From Acropora yongei (Eukaryota; Cnidaria; Anthozoa; Scleractinia; Acroporidae), in the NCBI GenBank assembly GCA_014634225.1, contig BLFN01000116.1, positions 2,720,270 to 2,735,269 of the forward strand: 15,000 nucleotides of DNA, given 5' to 3'. The translations under genes and the position numbers were made by a program. Positions 1-8,062 of the stretch are shown here, in pieces. Within the stretch, counting starts at the first letter, position 1. Each line of letters starts with the position of its first letter. The notes beneath the pieces were generated by a model. It saw nothing but the letters and a program-made list of their open reading frames with translations, was not told the origin of the DNA and made no database searches.

Positions 1-109
1 TTCCTGATAATGCTCAATTATTCCGAGATGGCGAAAAACTCAACTTGCACCAAGATCACTGAGTGAGTATAAACTAATGATAATTGTAACGATGGCAATG
101 ATTAAACAT

Positions 110-320
110 GGAAGGAAAGTACAGTGGCCCACAAGGACAATTACAACAATATATATTCCAAGTAAGCCATATTCCAGTACAACAATATATATTTTTCTTC
201 CGGTACAGAATTCTAAGTTTCAGAACACAAATATATATTCCAGTATGAAAATATGTTCTAGTACAAAAATGCATATATATTCGGCTAACAAATGATAAGT
301 TCCAGTACTGAAATACAGCG
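110..320 (+). repeat. Degenerate AT-rich minisatellite in the left repeat arm
   Basis: This stretch is built from imperfect units of about 18-25 bases of the form TACAACAATATATATTCCAG. Units can be seen starting near 151, 178, 205, 226, 243 and 261, joined by CCAGTAC- or CCGGTACA-like boundaries. A second, shorter set is present in inverted orientation at about 1310-1410. The open frames that cross it (77-295 and the opposite strand) have the low-complexity composition expected of translated satellite, so I do not treat them as genes. The array is part of the terminal repeat described separately. Confidence 0.7.
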
Positions 321-606
321 CATGAGTGGGCAAGTGAGTGACAAGCCTGCACGGACTACTCGGTTAGTTTTTTTAGAGTTAGATTTTTGGTCTAAAAAGC
401 GTATCCTTAAGAGATTTACCCCTTTTGTATGATATTTTCGGGGGCTTCAAATAAATAGTTCTCAGCAAAGGCTGATCTTGTATGAGCCTCTATTGTTCCA
501 TCAATATCTGTGTCAGATTGCTAACTGCTGGGTGGTACGTAGTTATAAAAGGCAAAATCCTCCCGTTTGCCTTTTTCTTTTGTATTAAAGCTCATGGTCT
601 AGAGGC
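124..606 (+). repeat. Left arm of a long imperfect inverted repeat (Penelope-like terminal repeat)
   Basis: Positions 124-239 match the reverse complement of about 1319-1420, and 478-606 match the reverse complement of 1155-1281. The second block is about 130 bases with only scattered substitutions and a few small indels; both copies contain CTAACTGCTGGGTGGTACGT. Between the two blocks the left arm carries roughly 200 extra bases (240-477) that the right arm mostly lacks. At about 602 the arm runs directly into Penelope-like coding sequence on the + strand. That fits a Penelope-like element terminal repeat (pseudo-LTR), which this class often forms in direct or inverted arrangement. The apparent ORF at 482-600 is therefore repeat sequence rather than coding sequence. 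Confidence 0.7.
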
Positions 607-953
607 TAACAAATTCCATCCTACCACCAAATTCACGGCCAAAATATCAGAGAACGAGATTTCTTTCCTCGACAAAGTGGTGTTTAAAGGAGAAAGATTA
701 AAAAACGAATCCATTTTGGATCAAAACTCACAACAAACCGATTGAAATCATTCAATATACACACTTCAACTCATGCCATGTATCCCGCGTAGAAAATTGT
801 TTCTCTGAAAGCGAAGCAATCAGATTAATAAGAACTAACTCTCCAAAAACAGCATTTGAGGAGGGCCTTGTGAAATTCAAGCAACCCTTGCGTTACATTG
901 TACTCTGTAGCGTTACTCGAAAACGTAATCGGAGAGTTTCACTATTTGATTGA
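602..953 (+). pseudogene. Fragment of a Penelope-like retroelement polyprotein (reverse transcriptase region)
   Basis: Two + strand frames read one after the other resemble the conserved stretch of Penelope-like reverse transcriptases found in many invertebrate genomes. From 602 (frame 2) come the motifs FHPTTKFTAKIS, EISFLDKVVFKGER and ESILD. After a frameshift at about 720-735, frame 3 continues with IQYTHFNSCH, EAIRLIRTNSPK and FEEGLVKFK up to about 890. Frame 3 then stays open, with weaker resemblance, to a TGA at 951-953. A full element would have the RT palm motifs upstream and a GIY-YIG nuclease downstream, and neither is present. The piece is 5' and 3' truncated, frameshifted and certainly non-functional. 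I recognised the motifs from memory. The class (Penelope-like) is less certain than the fact that it is a retroelement. Confidence 0.68.
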
Positions 954-1154
954 CAATTTCTATCAAGTGTTTTTACTTCACGTGGAACTTGTAGTGTCTA
1001 GCGTCTCTCATGCAGGAAGTCTATTCATTCATTGAAATACGGAGATCGGTAATCTAGTGAGTTCTAAGTCTTTTGCGGGATTAAACACACGCGCCTGTGG
1101 ACACGCGGATATCCAAAAACGATAATAGAAAGGTCACTTTCAGAGGTCAACTTT
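954..1154. other. Spacer between Penelope-like fragment and right arm
   Basis: About 200 bases separate the coding relic from the inverted right arm. I see no open frame of useful length and no repeat. The minus-strand frame that crosses into it from the right arm (1064-1276) encodes repeat sequence and ends in an unrecognised tail. The stretch may be further decayed element sequence. Confidence 0.4.
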
Positions 1155-1420
1155 GCCTCTGGACCATCGGCTTTAACACAAAAGAAAAGGTTAACGAGAG
1201 GATTTTGCCTTTTAACTACGTACCACCCAGCAGTTAGTAATCTGACACAGATATTGATGAAACAATGAAGGCTCATACAAAATCATTTATTTTTGAACTG
1301 AAATACAGCTTTTCGCACTCAAATATATATTTCTGTACTGGAAAGTCGAATTCTGTACCGAAAGAAAAACATATATTGTTGTACTGGAATACATATTGTT
1401 GTATTGCCCTCGTGGGCCAC
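1155..1420 (-). repeat. Right arm of the long imperfect inverted repeat
   Basis: This is the reverse complement of the left arm in two blocks: 1155-1281 pairs with 478-606, and about 1319-1420 pairs with 124-239. The 9-base end GTGGGCCAC at 1412-1420 pairs exactly with 124-132. The block junction at 1282-1318 is short here but about 240 bases long in the left arm, so one copy has gained or lost sequence. Curiously, the 13-mer ACTGAAATACAGC occurs at about 306 and about 1298 in the SAME orientation although the arms are inverted. This suggests that the junction was rearranged. Minus-strand frames across this arm are repeat-derived. Confidence 0.7.
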
Positions 1421-1432
1421 CGTAGGAAACGG

Positions 1433-2440
1433 TTGTTTGCTTAAACTCGCATTGCATCAAAGCCACGATTGATGAAAAAAATGTTTCTTTTAGAGAGCAC
1501 CTTACCTCTTTCTCAAAGACGCAAGGTACATTTTGGACAGTTGGGTTCCATACTAGCGGCAAATTGTTTCGTTCAGCATCCTCGTGATAAAAATGAGGAG
1601 GTCGCTTCTCAGCTTCAGAATAGGCACACATGTCTTGTCTCCAAGGTAAAGTTGGACCCAGTGATTCTCGACAACATTCCCCAGGGATATGGCCAATGAG
1701 AGCTGCATGTAAGTTTAATTCTCTATGGAAGCGTTCCATAGCCACTTAACAATGAGAAACCTGTCTTCGTGCCTTCTATCGATTTACAAAGCTGTTCTAG
1801 GGTAGGGTATAAACAGGTTCCTTTTGTTCACCTTCGATACGCCGAAGGAAAATACAGAACCACCCACTTTATCCTGTCAGCGTTTGATGCTCGATGGATT
1901 CTGCAGAGACGATGATCACACAGATAACTAGTAAGGCAGTCAGCAAAACCTCTGAAACAGGGAAAGAGAATAATGTTAAAGACTTCCATTGAGGGCTGAC
2001 GTAAAAGTAAGATGTATTCACCAGTATGAAGTCAAACGCAGAATACAAGCACCAATCCAGGGCCTAAAACGGAACATCGTAGGTTCGGGAAAAATTGAGG
2101 CGCGAGCAATTTCCATTCTCTTTAACATCCTATCGGAATGTTAACCAGTCGTTTTTCAAATGTTCAGGAGGGCACTTAGTGGAGCCTCTTGTGCAACCCC
2201 TATGTGAAGCATTGCGCCACAAGCTCCAACAAGTGTCTCCAATCTAACGCCTGTTTGGCGCGCTATATTGTACAAGAAAAGTACAGGAAAATAACGGGCA
2301 TTCATTTCGTACGGCCACACCGGCCTGCATCAGAAAACGTTCCGAATTTAGAAAAAAAGTGGCAAAGAAACCAGCATTACACTTGCTTAGTTACACTGTT
2401 TGTAGCGAAAGGGTGCAAATTTCTCAAATGGGAGTAAGGG
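1433..2440. other. No recognisable gene
   Basis: Overlapping open frames of 70-150 codons exist on both strands (1287-1745 minus, 1469-1699 plus, 2189-2437 plus). None has a domain, signal peptide or repeat that I recognise, and the largest begins inside the inverted-repeat arm. There are no long homopolymers, no tRNA-like fold and no terminal repeats. I read this as intergenic or unrecognised degraded element sequence. Confidence 0.5.
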
Positions 2441-2477
2441 ATAAAAAACGCTGCAACAAAGTGCCACAAAACGATCT

Positions 2478-2668
2478 GTGCTTCAGGGGTCCCTTTTAAA
2501 AGAAATTTGTTGCTCTCATGAAAACAGGTTCCAAGTGAAATTCTCAAAGGCTGAATTAGAAAACAAAATGCAGAACATCCTTTGCAGCATACGCTCACGC
2601 GCTATGATACCTACCTCACTCAGCAGCGTCAAATTGAAGAGCGAGCTATCGAGTAAACAAAACCCCGG
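2478..2668 (+). other. Weak candidate exon ending at a consensus splice donor
   Basis: An open + strand frame runs from 2478 to the donor-like AACCCCGGTAAGTATGG near 2668, which matches the eukaryotic consensus closely (G|GTAAGT). The peptide includes KAELENKMQNILCS and SSVKLKSELSSKQNPG, a mildly charged sequence that could be helical. I do not recognise a family. An AAAACAG at about 2522-2528 could act as an acceptor but lacks a pyrimidine tract. No partner exon can be assigned nearby. It could equally be chance. It is listed because a strong donor at the end of an open frame is the kind of signal a transcript track could settle quickly. Confidence 0.15.
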
Positions 2669-3876
2669 TAAGTATGGTGACTGCGAAGTAAGGTTTCTTT
2701 GAGCGTAACAGTGCTTAATTTCCCGCCACCTCTGCAATTATCATGAGATAAATTTATCAAAGTTTTGTTTTGGCGCAGGGTTTTCTTCATGGTTGCTCCC
2801 TAAGAGGAGAATGCCAGGTCACCGTAGGTTTCTGCTGCTAGTTTGATTAGAAATTCACAGAATTAACGAATGCGTTGATAAGATGGGAATTACCAATTAT
2901 CAGTGCCAGATAGTGGTAGGAAAATCATTTAGAATTAAATTTCACTTCAATCAATAAAATCTTTGAGATAACTGAGCGTGTTTTTAACTAAGAACCTATA
3001 CCATTTGTACCGATCTGTTTTCAGAAGCTGAAAGGTATTGAGTGTTTGTTTCCTCCACAAAACTTTTCAATTCCATCTTCGAACTCATGCCTCGTTTGTT
3101 GTCGGTCAGCGGTCAAGTAAAAATGGCGGTTGATCATAGCAAATTGATCATAGCTTTGCGGCGATATTATCTAGGAGTTCAAAGACGTTCTAGCTTCTAA
3201 ATGTTTGAGAAATAGATGTAGCGGTTGACAGCCGACCAGAGAGAAACATAAGAATAACTAATGACAACTTGCAAAAAAATAATGTCAATGTTATAAAACA
3301 ATTGGTTCCTAATAAACGTGCGCGCGTCGAGTAATGGATGCACTTGGACAGTTGCTTCTTAAGGCTAGAGTCGTACGAGGCGACTCTTACGCTTCTTCAT
3401 GAATCAATTGAAACCTCGCCAGCAGCATATGGTAGCAATAGTTGTCTCGATTACGGGATCTCGATATCTCTCACGAAAGATACAGTTTTACGCCAACAAA
3501 TAGCAATCAGGGTCTCACTTTTGAGTAAACTTAGCCAATAAATCAAAGGTATCCTGTGGTAAGCTCCTGGAGTAAGTAAGATACTGTGTCAGGGAGCTGA
3601 TATAGCGAATTATGAAGCATATAGAGTGGTTGCAAATGCAGTGTAATACATTTTTCTGTTTTACGATTTCATCCGAATAAGAGCATTCTTAATGACCATT
3701 TAATGAACGCCTGCCGAACTTGAGACGATCTCAAATCGATTACAAACTATCCATTGTTTACGAGTGGCATCCTGATTCCCCAACCATCCCTAAAGCTCTC
3801 CACTAGCTAAAAAACCGAAGCGGCTGGCCTCGATAATACGAGAATGAATGATCTGACTTAGAATCCTACCTCCGAG
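2669..3876. other. No recognisable gene
   Basis: This is AT-rich sequence with short random frames only. Small local structure can be seen: the 11-mer TTGATCATAGC occurs twice, three bases apart, at 3131-3141 and 3145-3155, and a short hairpin GAGTCG...CGACTC sits at about 3368-3386. The 67-codon frame at 3338-3541 has no recognisable motif. Nothing here supports a gene. Confidence 0.5.
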
Positions 3877-3950
3877 ATGTTAATTTTTTTAACTTCAGGT
3901 ACGTTTCCAAACGACTGGAAATGCGCTCTTGCTGCTCTCTTGATGTCGAC
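3877..3950 (+). pseudogene. Possible short relic of a LINE reverse transcriptase
   Basis: The + strand frame starting at 3877 contains LTSGTFPNDWKCA. This resembles the signature just before the first conserved RT block of many non-LTR retrotransposon polymerases, where a G-x-F-P-x-x-W-K motif is followed by V-x-P-x-x-K. The following block is not present: the frame goes on to AALLMSTLILSC without the expected P-x-x-K or the N-Y-R-P motif. If real, it is a fragment of about 20 residues cut off on both sides. With so short a match, coincidence cannot be ruled out. Confidence 0.3.
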
Positions 3951-4599
3951 ACTGATTTTAAGTTGTTTTTTTGAAAGGGAGAAAAATAACCTTATTACTT
4001 TTAGCATGGGTAGAAGTTTAGGGTTAGATAAACTATTTGCATTAAGCTCATACTTTTAAACATGGATAGATATTGTTCTCACAGTTTAGAAAATGTCAAC
4101 GTGGTCCCTCGTTGAACAAAGAAAGTCCATGGTTTAAATTTTGCTTTTAAAACTAAAATATCACCTACACATCATCTGTTTCACCTCATCTTGACTCCCG
4201 AAAGCCTAACAGAAAGCTAACTGTTGTAGGTAAGTGATTAACGTTAATCCGGTTATGAAATAAACAGAAATTTAAGGTTTCTTTATATGTACCTTCACAA
4301 TGCCCTAGATAAAAAATATCAACCTAGATTAAATTAAAAGTAACCTACACTAAATTTAACCTGTAACATATACAAAGAGTGAATTACTCAGATTAGTTTT
4401 TGCTATCAACCATGGTGAATTTAAAAGAGAGCATATGATTAAAAAAGGCCAGTCAAAGAGAGACAATTTAAACTTAATAAACAATCATACGACACAGTTC
4501 TCGTGTATGGTAATATTGCTATTGATGGCACTTATGACATAGATGCAAAGCTATAGTGGAGATTGAGACTTTCAAAGAGAATGCAATTCAAACTTCTAA
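3951..4599. other. No recognisable gene
   Basis: This is strongly AT-rich sequence with many stops in all six frames. I found no terminal repeats, tRNA-like fold or protein motif. It may contain badly decayed flanks of the retroelement pieces on either side. Confidence 0.5.
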
Positions 4600-4716
4600 C
4601 TAACCAAGTCATTTATAACAACTACTAGAGCTGCAGAAATTCTTGGCGTCCAGACATCTACGGCGTATCATGCATTTGCCAATACTCTCGAGAGACTCCA
4701 CAGTTTCAACTTGTAA
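4600..4716 (+). pseudogene. Relic of a Ty3/gypsy-type integrase core
   Basis: The short + strand frame 4600-4716 (38 codons, no ATG needed) reads SFITTTRAAEILGVQ, then TSTAYHAFANTLERLHSFNL. It resembles the end of retroviral-type integrase catalytic cores (rve family). There, an F-T-x-x-L helix leads to LLG(V/I), then T-x-A-Y-H-P-x-x-N-G-x-x-E-R-x-(H/N)-R-x-L, and the E of ER is the catalytic glutamate. Here the AYH, N, ER and LHS positions are kept, while the P after AYH and the G after N are lost and residues are missing before TAYH. Stops bound both sides, and no upstream D-x(n)-D half is visible. This is a dead fragment of an LTR retrotransposon. Confidence 0.5.
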
Positions 4717-4963
4717 CGCATGTGGCCCAAAGGAGAAAGTAAAGTCAACCACGGGACAGTGTTACCATTCACTTGTACATAGAACCAACTATACCGAACT
4801 TTGACCCTAACCTTGCCTTGAGCCGGCCTCACGCTTGACTCCTAGACTTGTCGCGGCCGATCTAATCGGCCCTACATTTGAAGACGAAATTTGGCTGGTT
4901 CAAGGAAATAAACAAAGCCTAGTAATAGCCAGTGAAACAAAGTGATATATCTCTTTTTCTCTC
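4717..4963. other. Unassigned spacer between integrase relic and piggyBac relic
   Basis: No frame stays open long enough to assign. One frame near 4711-4790 gives CNACGPKEKVKS, with two closely spaced cysteines, but no full zinc-binding set follows before a stop. Short open stretches around 4860-4925 could be decayed N-terminal transposase, but I cannot show homology. Confidence 0.35.
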
Positions 4964-4978
4964 GGGGGGGGGGGGGGG
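4964..4978 (+). repeat. Homopolymer run of 15 G
   Basis: Fifteen consecutive G residues follow a CTCTTTTTCTCTC pyrimidine stretch, immediately upstream of the piggyBac relic. Runs this long are rare in AT-rich DNA. They are prone to slippage and to sequencing or assembly length errors, so its exact length, and the reading frame across it, should not be trusted. Confidence 0.95.
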
Positions 4979-5025
4979 TTTCGAGACTCTTCGGTAGAGC
5001 AGCAAAAAGGAATTCAGAAAACTGC

Positions 5026-5770
5026 GACCCTCTTCACAAATTCCGATTTGTGTTTGATGCACTAAATGATGCTTGTAAGAGGCATTTTCCAACACGACTC
5101 ATCTTAATTGATGAGAGCCTTATTGGTCTGAAGAACAAAAACTGAACCAATACAGTATATACCAAACAAACATCACCATAAGTGGGAGTAAAACTGTATT
5201 TTGTAACAGAGACATCGCCAGGTTACCCTCTGCTTGCCGATGTCTACTTTGGAAAGAAGCGCTCTCGACAAGCTTCCGAGTTTGGGCACTCCTATAATGT
5301 TGTGAAGGAGCTGCTGACCCTGGCAAATTTACTGAACAAAGGCTATCATCGTTATGTTGATAACTTTTACACAAGCCTAGTTTTGGCTGAAAAATTTTTC
5401 ACTCAGAACACTCTTTTGGTCGGCAGCTTGAGGTCAAACAGGAAAGGGGTTCCTCTGATGCTCAAGTCAGCCAAACCTAAAGTAGGTAAGTTCTTTACGC
5501 ACCAAAGGACCCTTTGGAGGAGGAGTGGACCTACCAGACCAGGTGGTTGACCATCTGGCAGGAGAAAGGGCATTCCACATATGTTGGAAGAGGTGTTGTT
5601 TTCTTTCAATCATCGACAGGATGGTATTTTGCTCATACATTCTGTATGACAACAGGCTAATTTCTGGAGGAAGGAAAAGAAGCCGCACACATTGTGAGGG
5701 TTGCACTTTTGGGGTACACATGAAATGTTTCCTTCAGTTGGATCATTCAACAAAGAAGAAGAGAGAGTGA
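5026..5770 (+). pseudogene. piggyBac-type transposase relic (DDE_Tnp_1_7, PGBD-like)
   Basis: This is the clearest protein relic in the window. Block 1, frame 1, from 5026: DPLHKFRFVFDAL, then LILIDESLIG with the first catalytic Asp at 5110-5112. A shifted frame at about 5152-5182 then shows QYIPNK...KW. Block 2, frame 1, from 5182: GVKLYFVTE, then GHSYNVV, GYHRYVDNFYTS with the second Asp at 5359-5361, and NRKGVPL. Block 3, frame 2, from about 5516: GGGVDLPDQ with the third Asp at 5528-5530, then WKRCCF and YILYDN, and a C-terminal C-x2-C...C zinc-ribbon half (HCEGCTFGVHMKCF), ending at TGA 5768-5770. Family members are about 550-600 residues. This copy lacks the N-terminal third and has apparent deletions before block 3 and before the zinc ribbon, plus two or more frameshifts and an in-frame stop at 5143-5145. 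It cannot be active or domesticated. I could not identify terminal inverted repeats with flanking TTAA. Confidence 0.9.
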
Positions 5771-6212
5771 TAAACTTCTGCAAAATACATTTTTTCACTT
5801 GGTTTATTTTCCATTGCAATTGTTGTTGTATACTCTAAGGTTTCATCACAATATCTGGAACCTGAAAACCGACTACCTATTGAAAATTCTAAAACTATTG
5901 AAAATTGTTTAACTTAAAAGTTAACTCCGATTTCATGTTAATGCAAAAGATTTTTGTAAATAGTTGCATGTGAAAAAGCACTGGGTCTTATAAGTGATAA
6001 CATACGAAGAACTTTTGAGTTCTTTCTCTATGAAGCATTCAAGTGGTTTCCATGGTAACTTTTGTTCCCACTACTTATCTATCACTTATCTATCACTTCA
6101 TCAATATGAGTAGTTGGAGAATTCCATGACAAATAAATTAATACCTTGTTTATTAACTTTGACCTCATGGTTGCTGAGATACTGCAGTTTTAGTGACGCT
6201 CTATTTGGAAAC
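5771..6212. other. Non-coding flank of the piggyBac relic
   Basis: This is AT-rich sequence with no sustained frame. Several TTAA tetranucleotides occur (for example around 5910-5925), but no inverted repeat pairs with the other side, so I cannot place an element boundary. A small tandem repeat at 6073-6094 is listed separately. Confidence 0.5.
6073..6097 (+). repeat. Two tandem copies of an 11-base unit
   Basis: The unit ACTTATCTATC is repeated exactly at 6073-6083 and 6084-6094, followed by a partial third copy. It has no obvious function and is a simple slippage-type repeat. Confidence 0.85.
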
Positions 6213-6776
6213 TTAAATATAGTGCCGCAAAGTAGGTATACCCATCGAAATTGCAGCAAGTATAGGGTTGAGAAGACTTTTTCGTGGCATCATCAAAAAC
6301 CTGCTGATATATGAAACAAGATTTGCGAATAAATGAAGACCTCGTCGATTTCGTTTCTTTGCGCGTCCATCGGAGCGTTCGGAAATGATTCCACAGTCAA
6401 GTCTTCCATTTTCGGTTTGGCCTTTTCCTTCTTTTTTTTTCAGGTTTCCTAGTTTTTCGTTTTTAATTTTTTTTTTCAGAAGGTTGAAACGTCTTGCGTT
6501 GAGTTGCCGGAATTTGATACGAATACATTGAACTGAAAGAGAAGGCCAAACTATTGAAATATTAAAAGCTGCCTCATGATCCTCACCGCACGTTGCGTGT
6601 AAAACTATTTTGAAGTATTTGATAGCAAAGCAGCAGTCACGCACAGAACGTGCTCTTCTGCGGGTTAAACGTGAAAATTCACGTGTTTCGGGCTGTTTCG
6701 TCGTTGTATCTCGGAAAAATATAACTGAAGAATGTTGAAACACGTCATGATGATAATCTGGGTCGAGGAAAAGCAT
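6213..6776 (-). other. Longest open frame of the window, function unknown
   Basis: A 187-codon minus-strand frame begins with an ATG at 6774-6776 and ends at 6213. That is long for this base composition. Residues about 20-75 are Arg- and Cys-containing (ETREFSRLTRRRARSVRD, HATCGEDHEAAFN). Residues about 100-125 are a lysine tract that simply reflects two T-rich runs on the + strand at about 6428-6477. I see no signal peptide, membrane segment or known domain. The start lies back to back with, and overlaps, the candidate + strand exon at 6775. It could be a conserved untranslated or promoter region of a repeated gene family, a real antisense gene, or chance. I do not assign it as a gene. Confidence 0.25.
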
Positions 6777-6856
6777 GATGGCTTTCAGGGAAGACTACTT
6801 TGCAATTATCGAATCTTCTTTGGAATTTATAGTTGAACGACTACAGATTGGAAACT
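6775..6856 (+). CDS. Candidate first coding exon of an unidentified host gene (partial)
   Basis: Two adjacent ATGs (6775 and 6778) open a + strand frame reading MMAFREDYFAIIESSLEF and then IVERLQIGN. It runs into ACTGTAAGTATAA, a near-perfect eukaryotic splice donor with GT at 6857. An in-frame TAA at 6754-6756 lies just upstream, so the frame begins here, and the exon would end after the first base of a codon. The peptide alternates acidic and hydrophobic residues and looks amphipathic. A death-fold (CARD-like) first helix is conceivable but is only a guess. No acceptor and second exon can be assigned with confidence. The frame at 6897-7280 can be joined in phase only by an unsupported acceptor near 6979. 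It could also be a relic of a duplicated gene start. Confidence 0.3.
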
Positions 6857-6896
6857 GTAAGTATAATAGGATCACTGGGTTTGCTGAAACCAGCCT

Positions 6897-7280
6897 GTGC
6901 ACGAGACTCGACAACACGTGGGCCGTTCTGAATCTTTCGGCCTGATCTGCAGTTTGCCCTTTTCATTAACACAGAGAGCTGAGCATCAGTTATTTATCAC
7001 TTGTTTTGATCAGCGAACTGATCACCATCAATTGACTTTACACAGTACTGATTTTCTCGATCTGATTTCTAGTCTACTCGATTCGCCATGCTACGCAATG
7101 TGTGACGGTGACATTGTTTATTTACTGAATGTTTTACCTACAAGTAAGAACGTTTCATGCTCACACAGTGGGCGGCTCCTTATGAAAATTTCCACATTTA
7201 GTGTAAGAATTAATAAAGCTGAAGCAAATTGTCGAGTTGTACACATTCGAAGCGTTCTAATGGTGAATTACCAGACCTAG
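6897..7280 (+). other. Unassigned open frame, possible exon sequence
   Basis: A 127-codon + strand frame lies just downstream of the candidate first exon. Its middle part, DFLDLISSLLDSP followed by GDIVYLLNVLPT, looks helical. It reaches a donor-like CCTACAAGTAAGA near 7139-7151, with pyrimidine-rich, AG-ending stretches upstream (TTTACACAG near 7045, GATTTCTAG near 7072). An exon of about 60-170 bases ending near 7145 is therefore possible, but none of the acceptors gives an obviously correct join. No family is recognised. Confidence 0.2.
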
Positions 7281-8062
7281 TGGTCCGTTACATATTGTAG
7301 TACCTCTCCTCGAAATGGTTTATACTGCGTTACATTTTGTGAGATTAAATTGCAACTTACTTCTGTTTTGATTTTTTCTTAATTATTTGAGTCCCTTGGC
7401 ACCAATTTAAATCTACCACAGTCCATAAAAATTTCTTGCTGTGAGCCTTCCTTAGACACGTCTACAATCGTTTAGAACTACAGATAAAAGTTAAGCGTTG
7501 TTTTGAGATGTCACGCGGCAATGTGTATTCATTACGGTGCCGATCGCGTTAGCGATGTTTCGAGGGAAAGACATTGTGCTTTTATGAGCCTTTATAAGCT
7601 TTGCTGTGCTAAAGGTCGTTCTGTTATGTGTCTCGGTGGGCAAAAAGAACATTTGATGAGATAGAAAGATTGAAAAAGACGCCATGTAATTTAACGCTTC
7701 TAAACAACAAACTGTACCAGATGCTGAGACAACTACTGAATCCAACTACTGAATTAAATCAATCGCCAATTGAGGCAAACAAATCAAACGAAATGCGTAT
7801 TGAAGCACAAAAAAATAACCAGTCACCTACAATGATGACAAATACTCAACTCACCGCGGGGGCGTCTTTTTTTTAGTTACTTAATACAATACTATACTGC
7901 TTCCTTCGCTTGCTATCCCTAGCTAGCATTCACTTTTCTTTTTACGAGCACCCTCACAGCATTCAACTTGATTTAACTTGCTTTCAGCAACTGCTATTTA
8001 GTGGGAGACAATTTTGTGGTAGTAATATTTTAGATATTAAAGCTGAAGTAACTTTTATTTCT
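7281..8062. other. No recognisable gene
   Basis: Short frames only. The 82-codon frame at 7628-7876 is Asn/Gln-rich (LNQSPIEANKSNEM and similar) and shows no domain. There are no repeats apart from the start of the tandem duplication at 8063. I see no promoter or RNA gene. Confidence 0.5.

Noticed and set aside
74..352. Minus-strand 92-codon frame and the overlapping + strand frame at 77-295
   Set aside because: Both are translations of the AT-rich minisatellite; composition and periodicity explain the open frames.
482..600. Start of the + frame at 482 and the near-identical minus-strand peptide at 1156-1276 as a conserved protein
   Set aside because: The similarity is due to the inverted repeat at the DNA level; the repeat is non-coding terminal sequence, and only the part after about 602 looks coding.
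1069..1130. Retroelement protein in the minus frame (VFGYPRVHRRVCLIPQK)
   Set aside because: It slightly recalls DxR-type motifs in other elements, but the frame is short and follows repeat DNA; there is no supporting second motif.
4705..4795. Zinc-finger peptide CNACGPKEK
   Set aside because: Only one CxxC pair is clear, and a stop follows before a complete metal-binding set.
6775..6856. CARD or other death-domain first exon
   Set aside because: Only about 27 residues, with no diagnostic motif; the idea rests on helix-like composition alone, so I did not name a domain.
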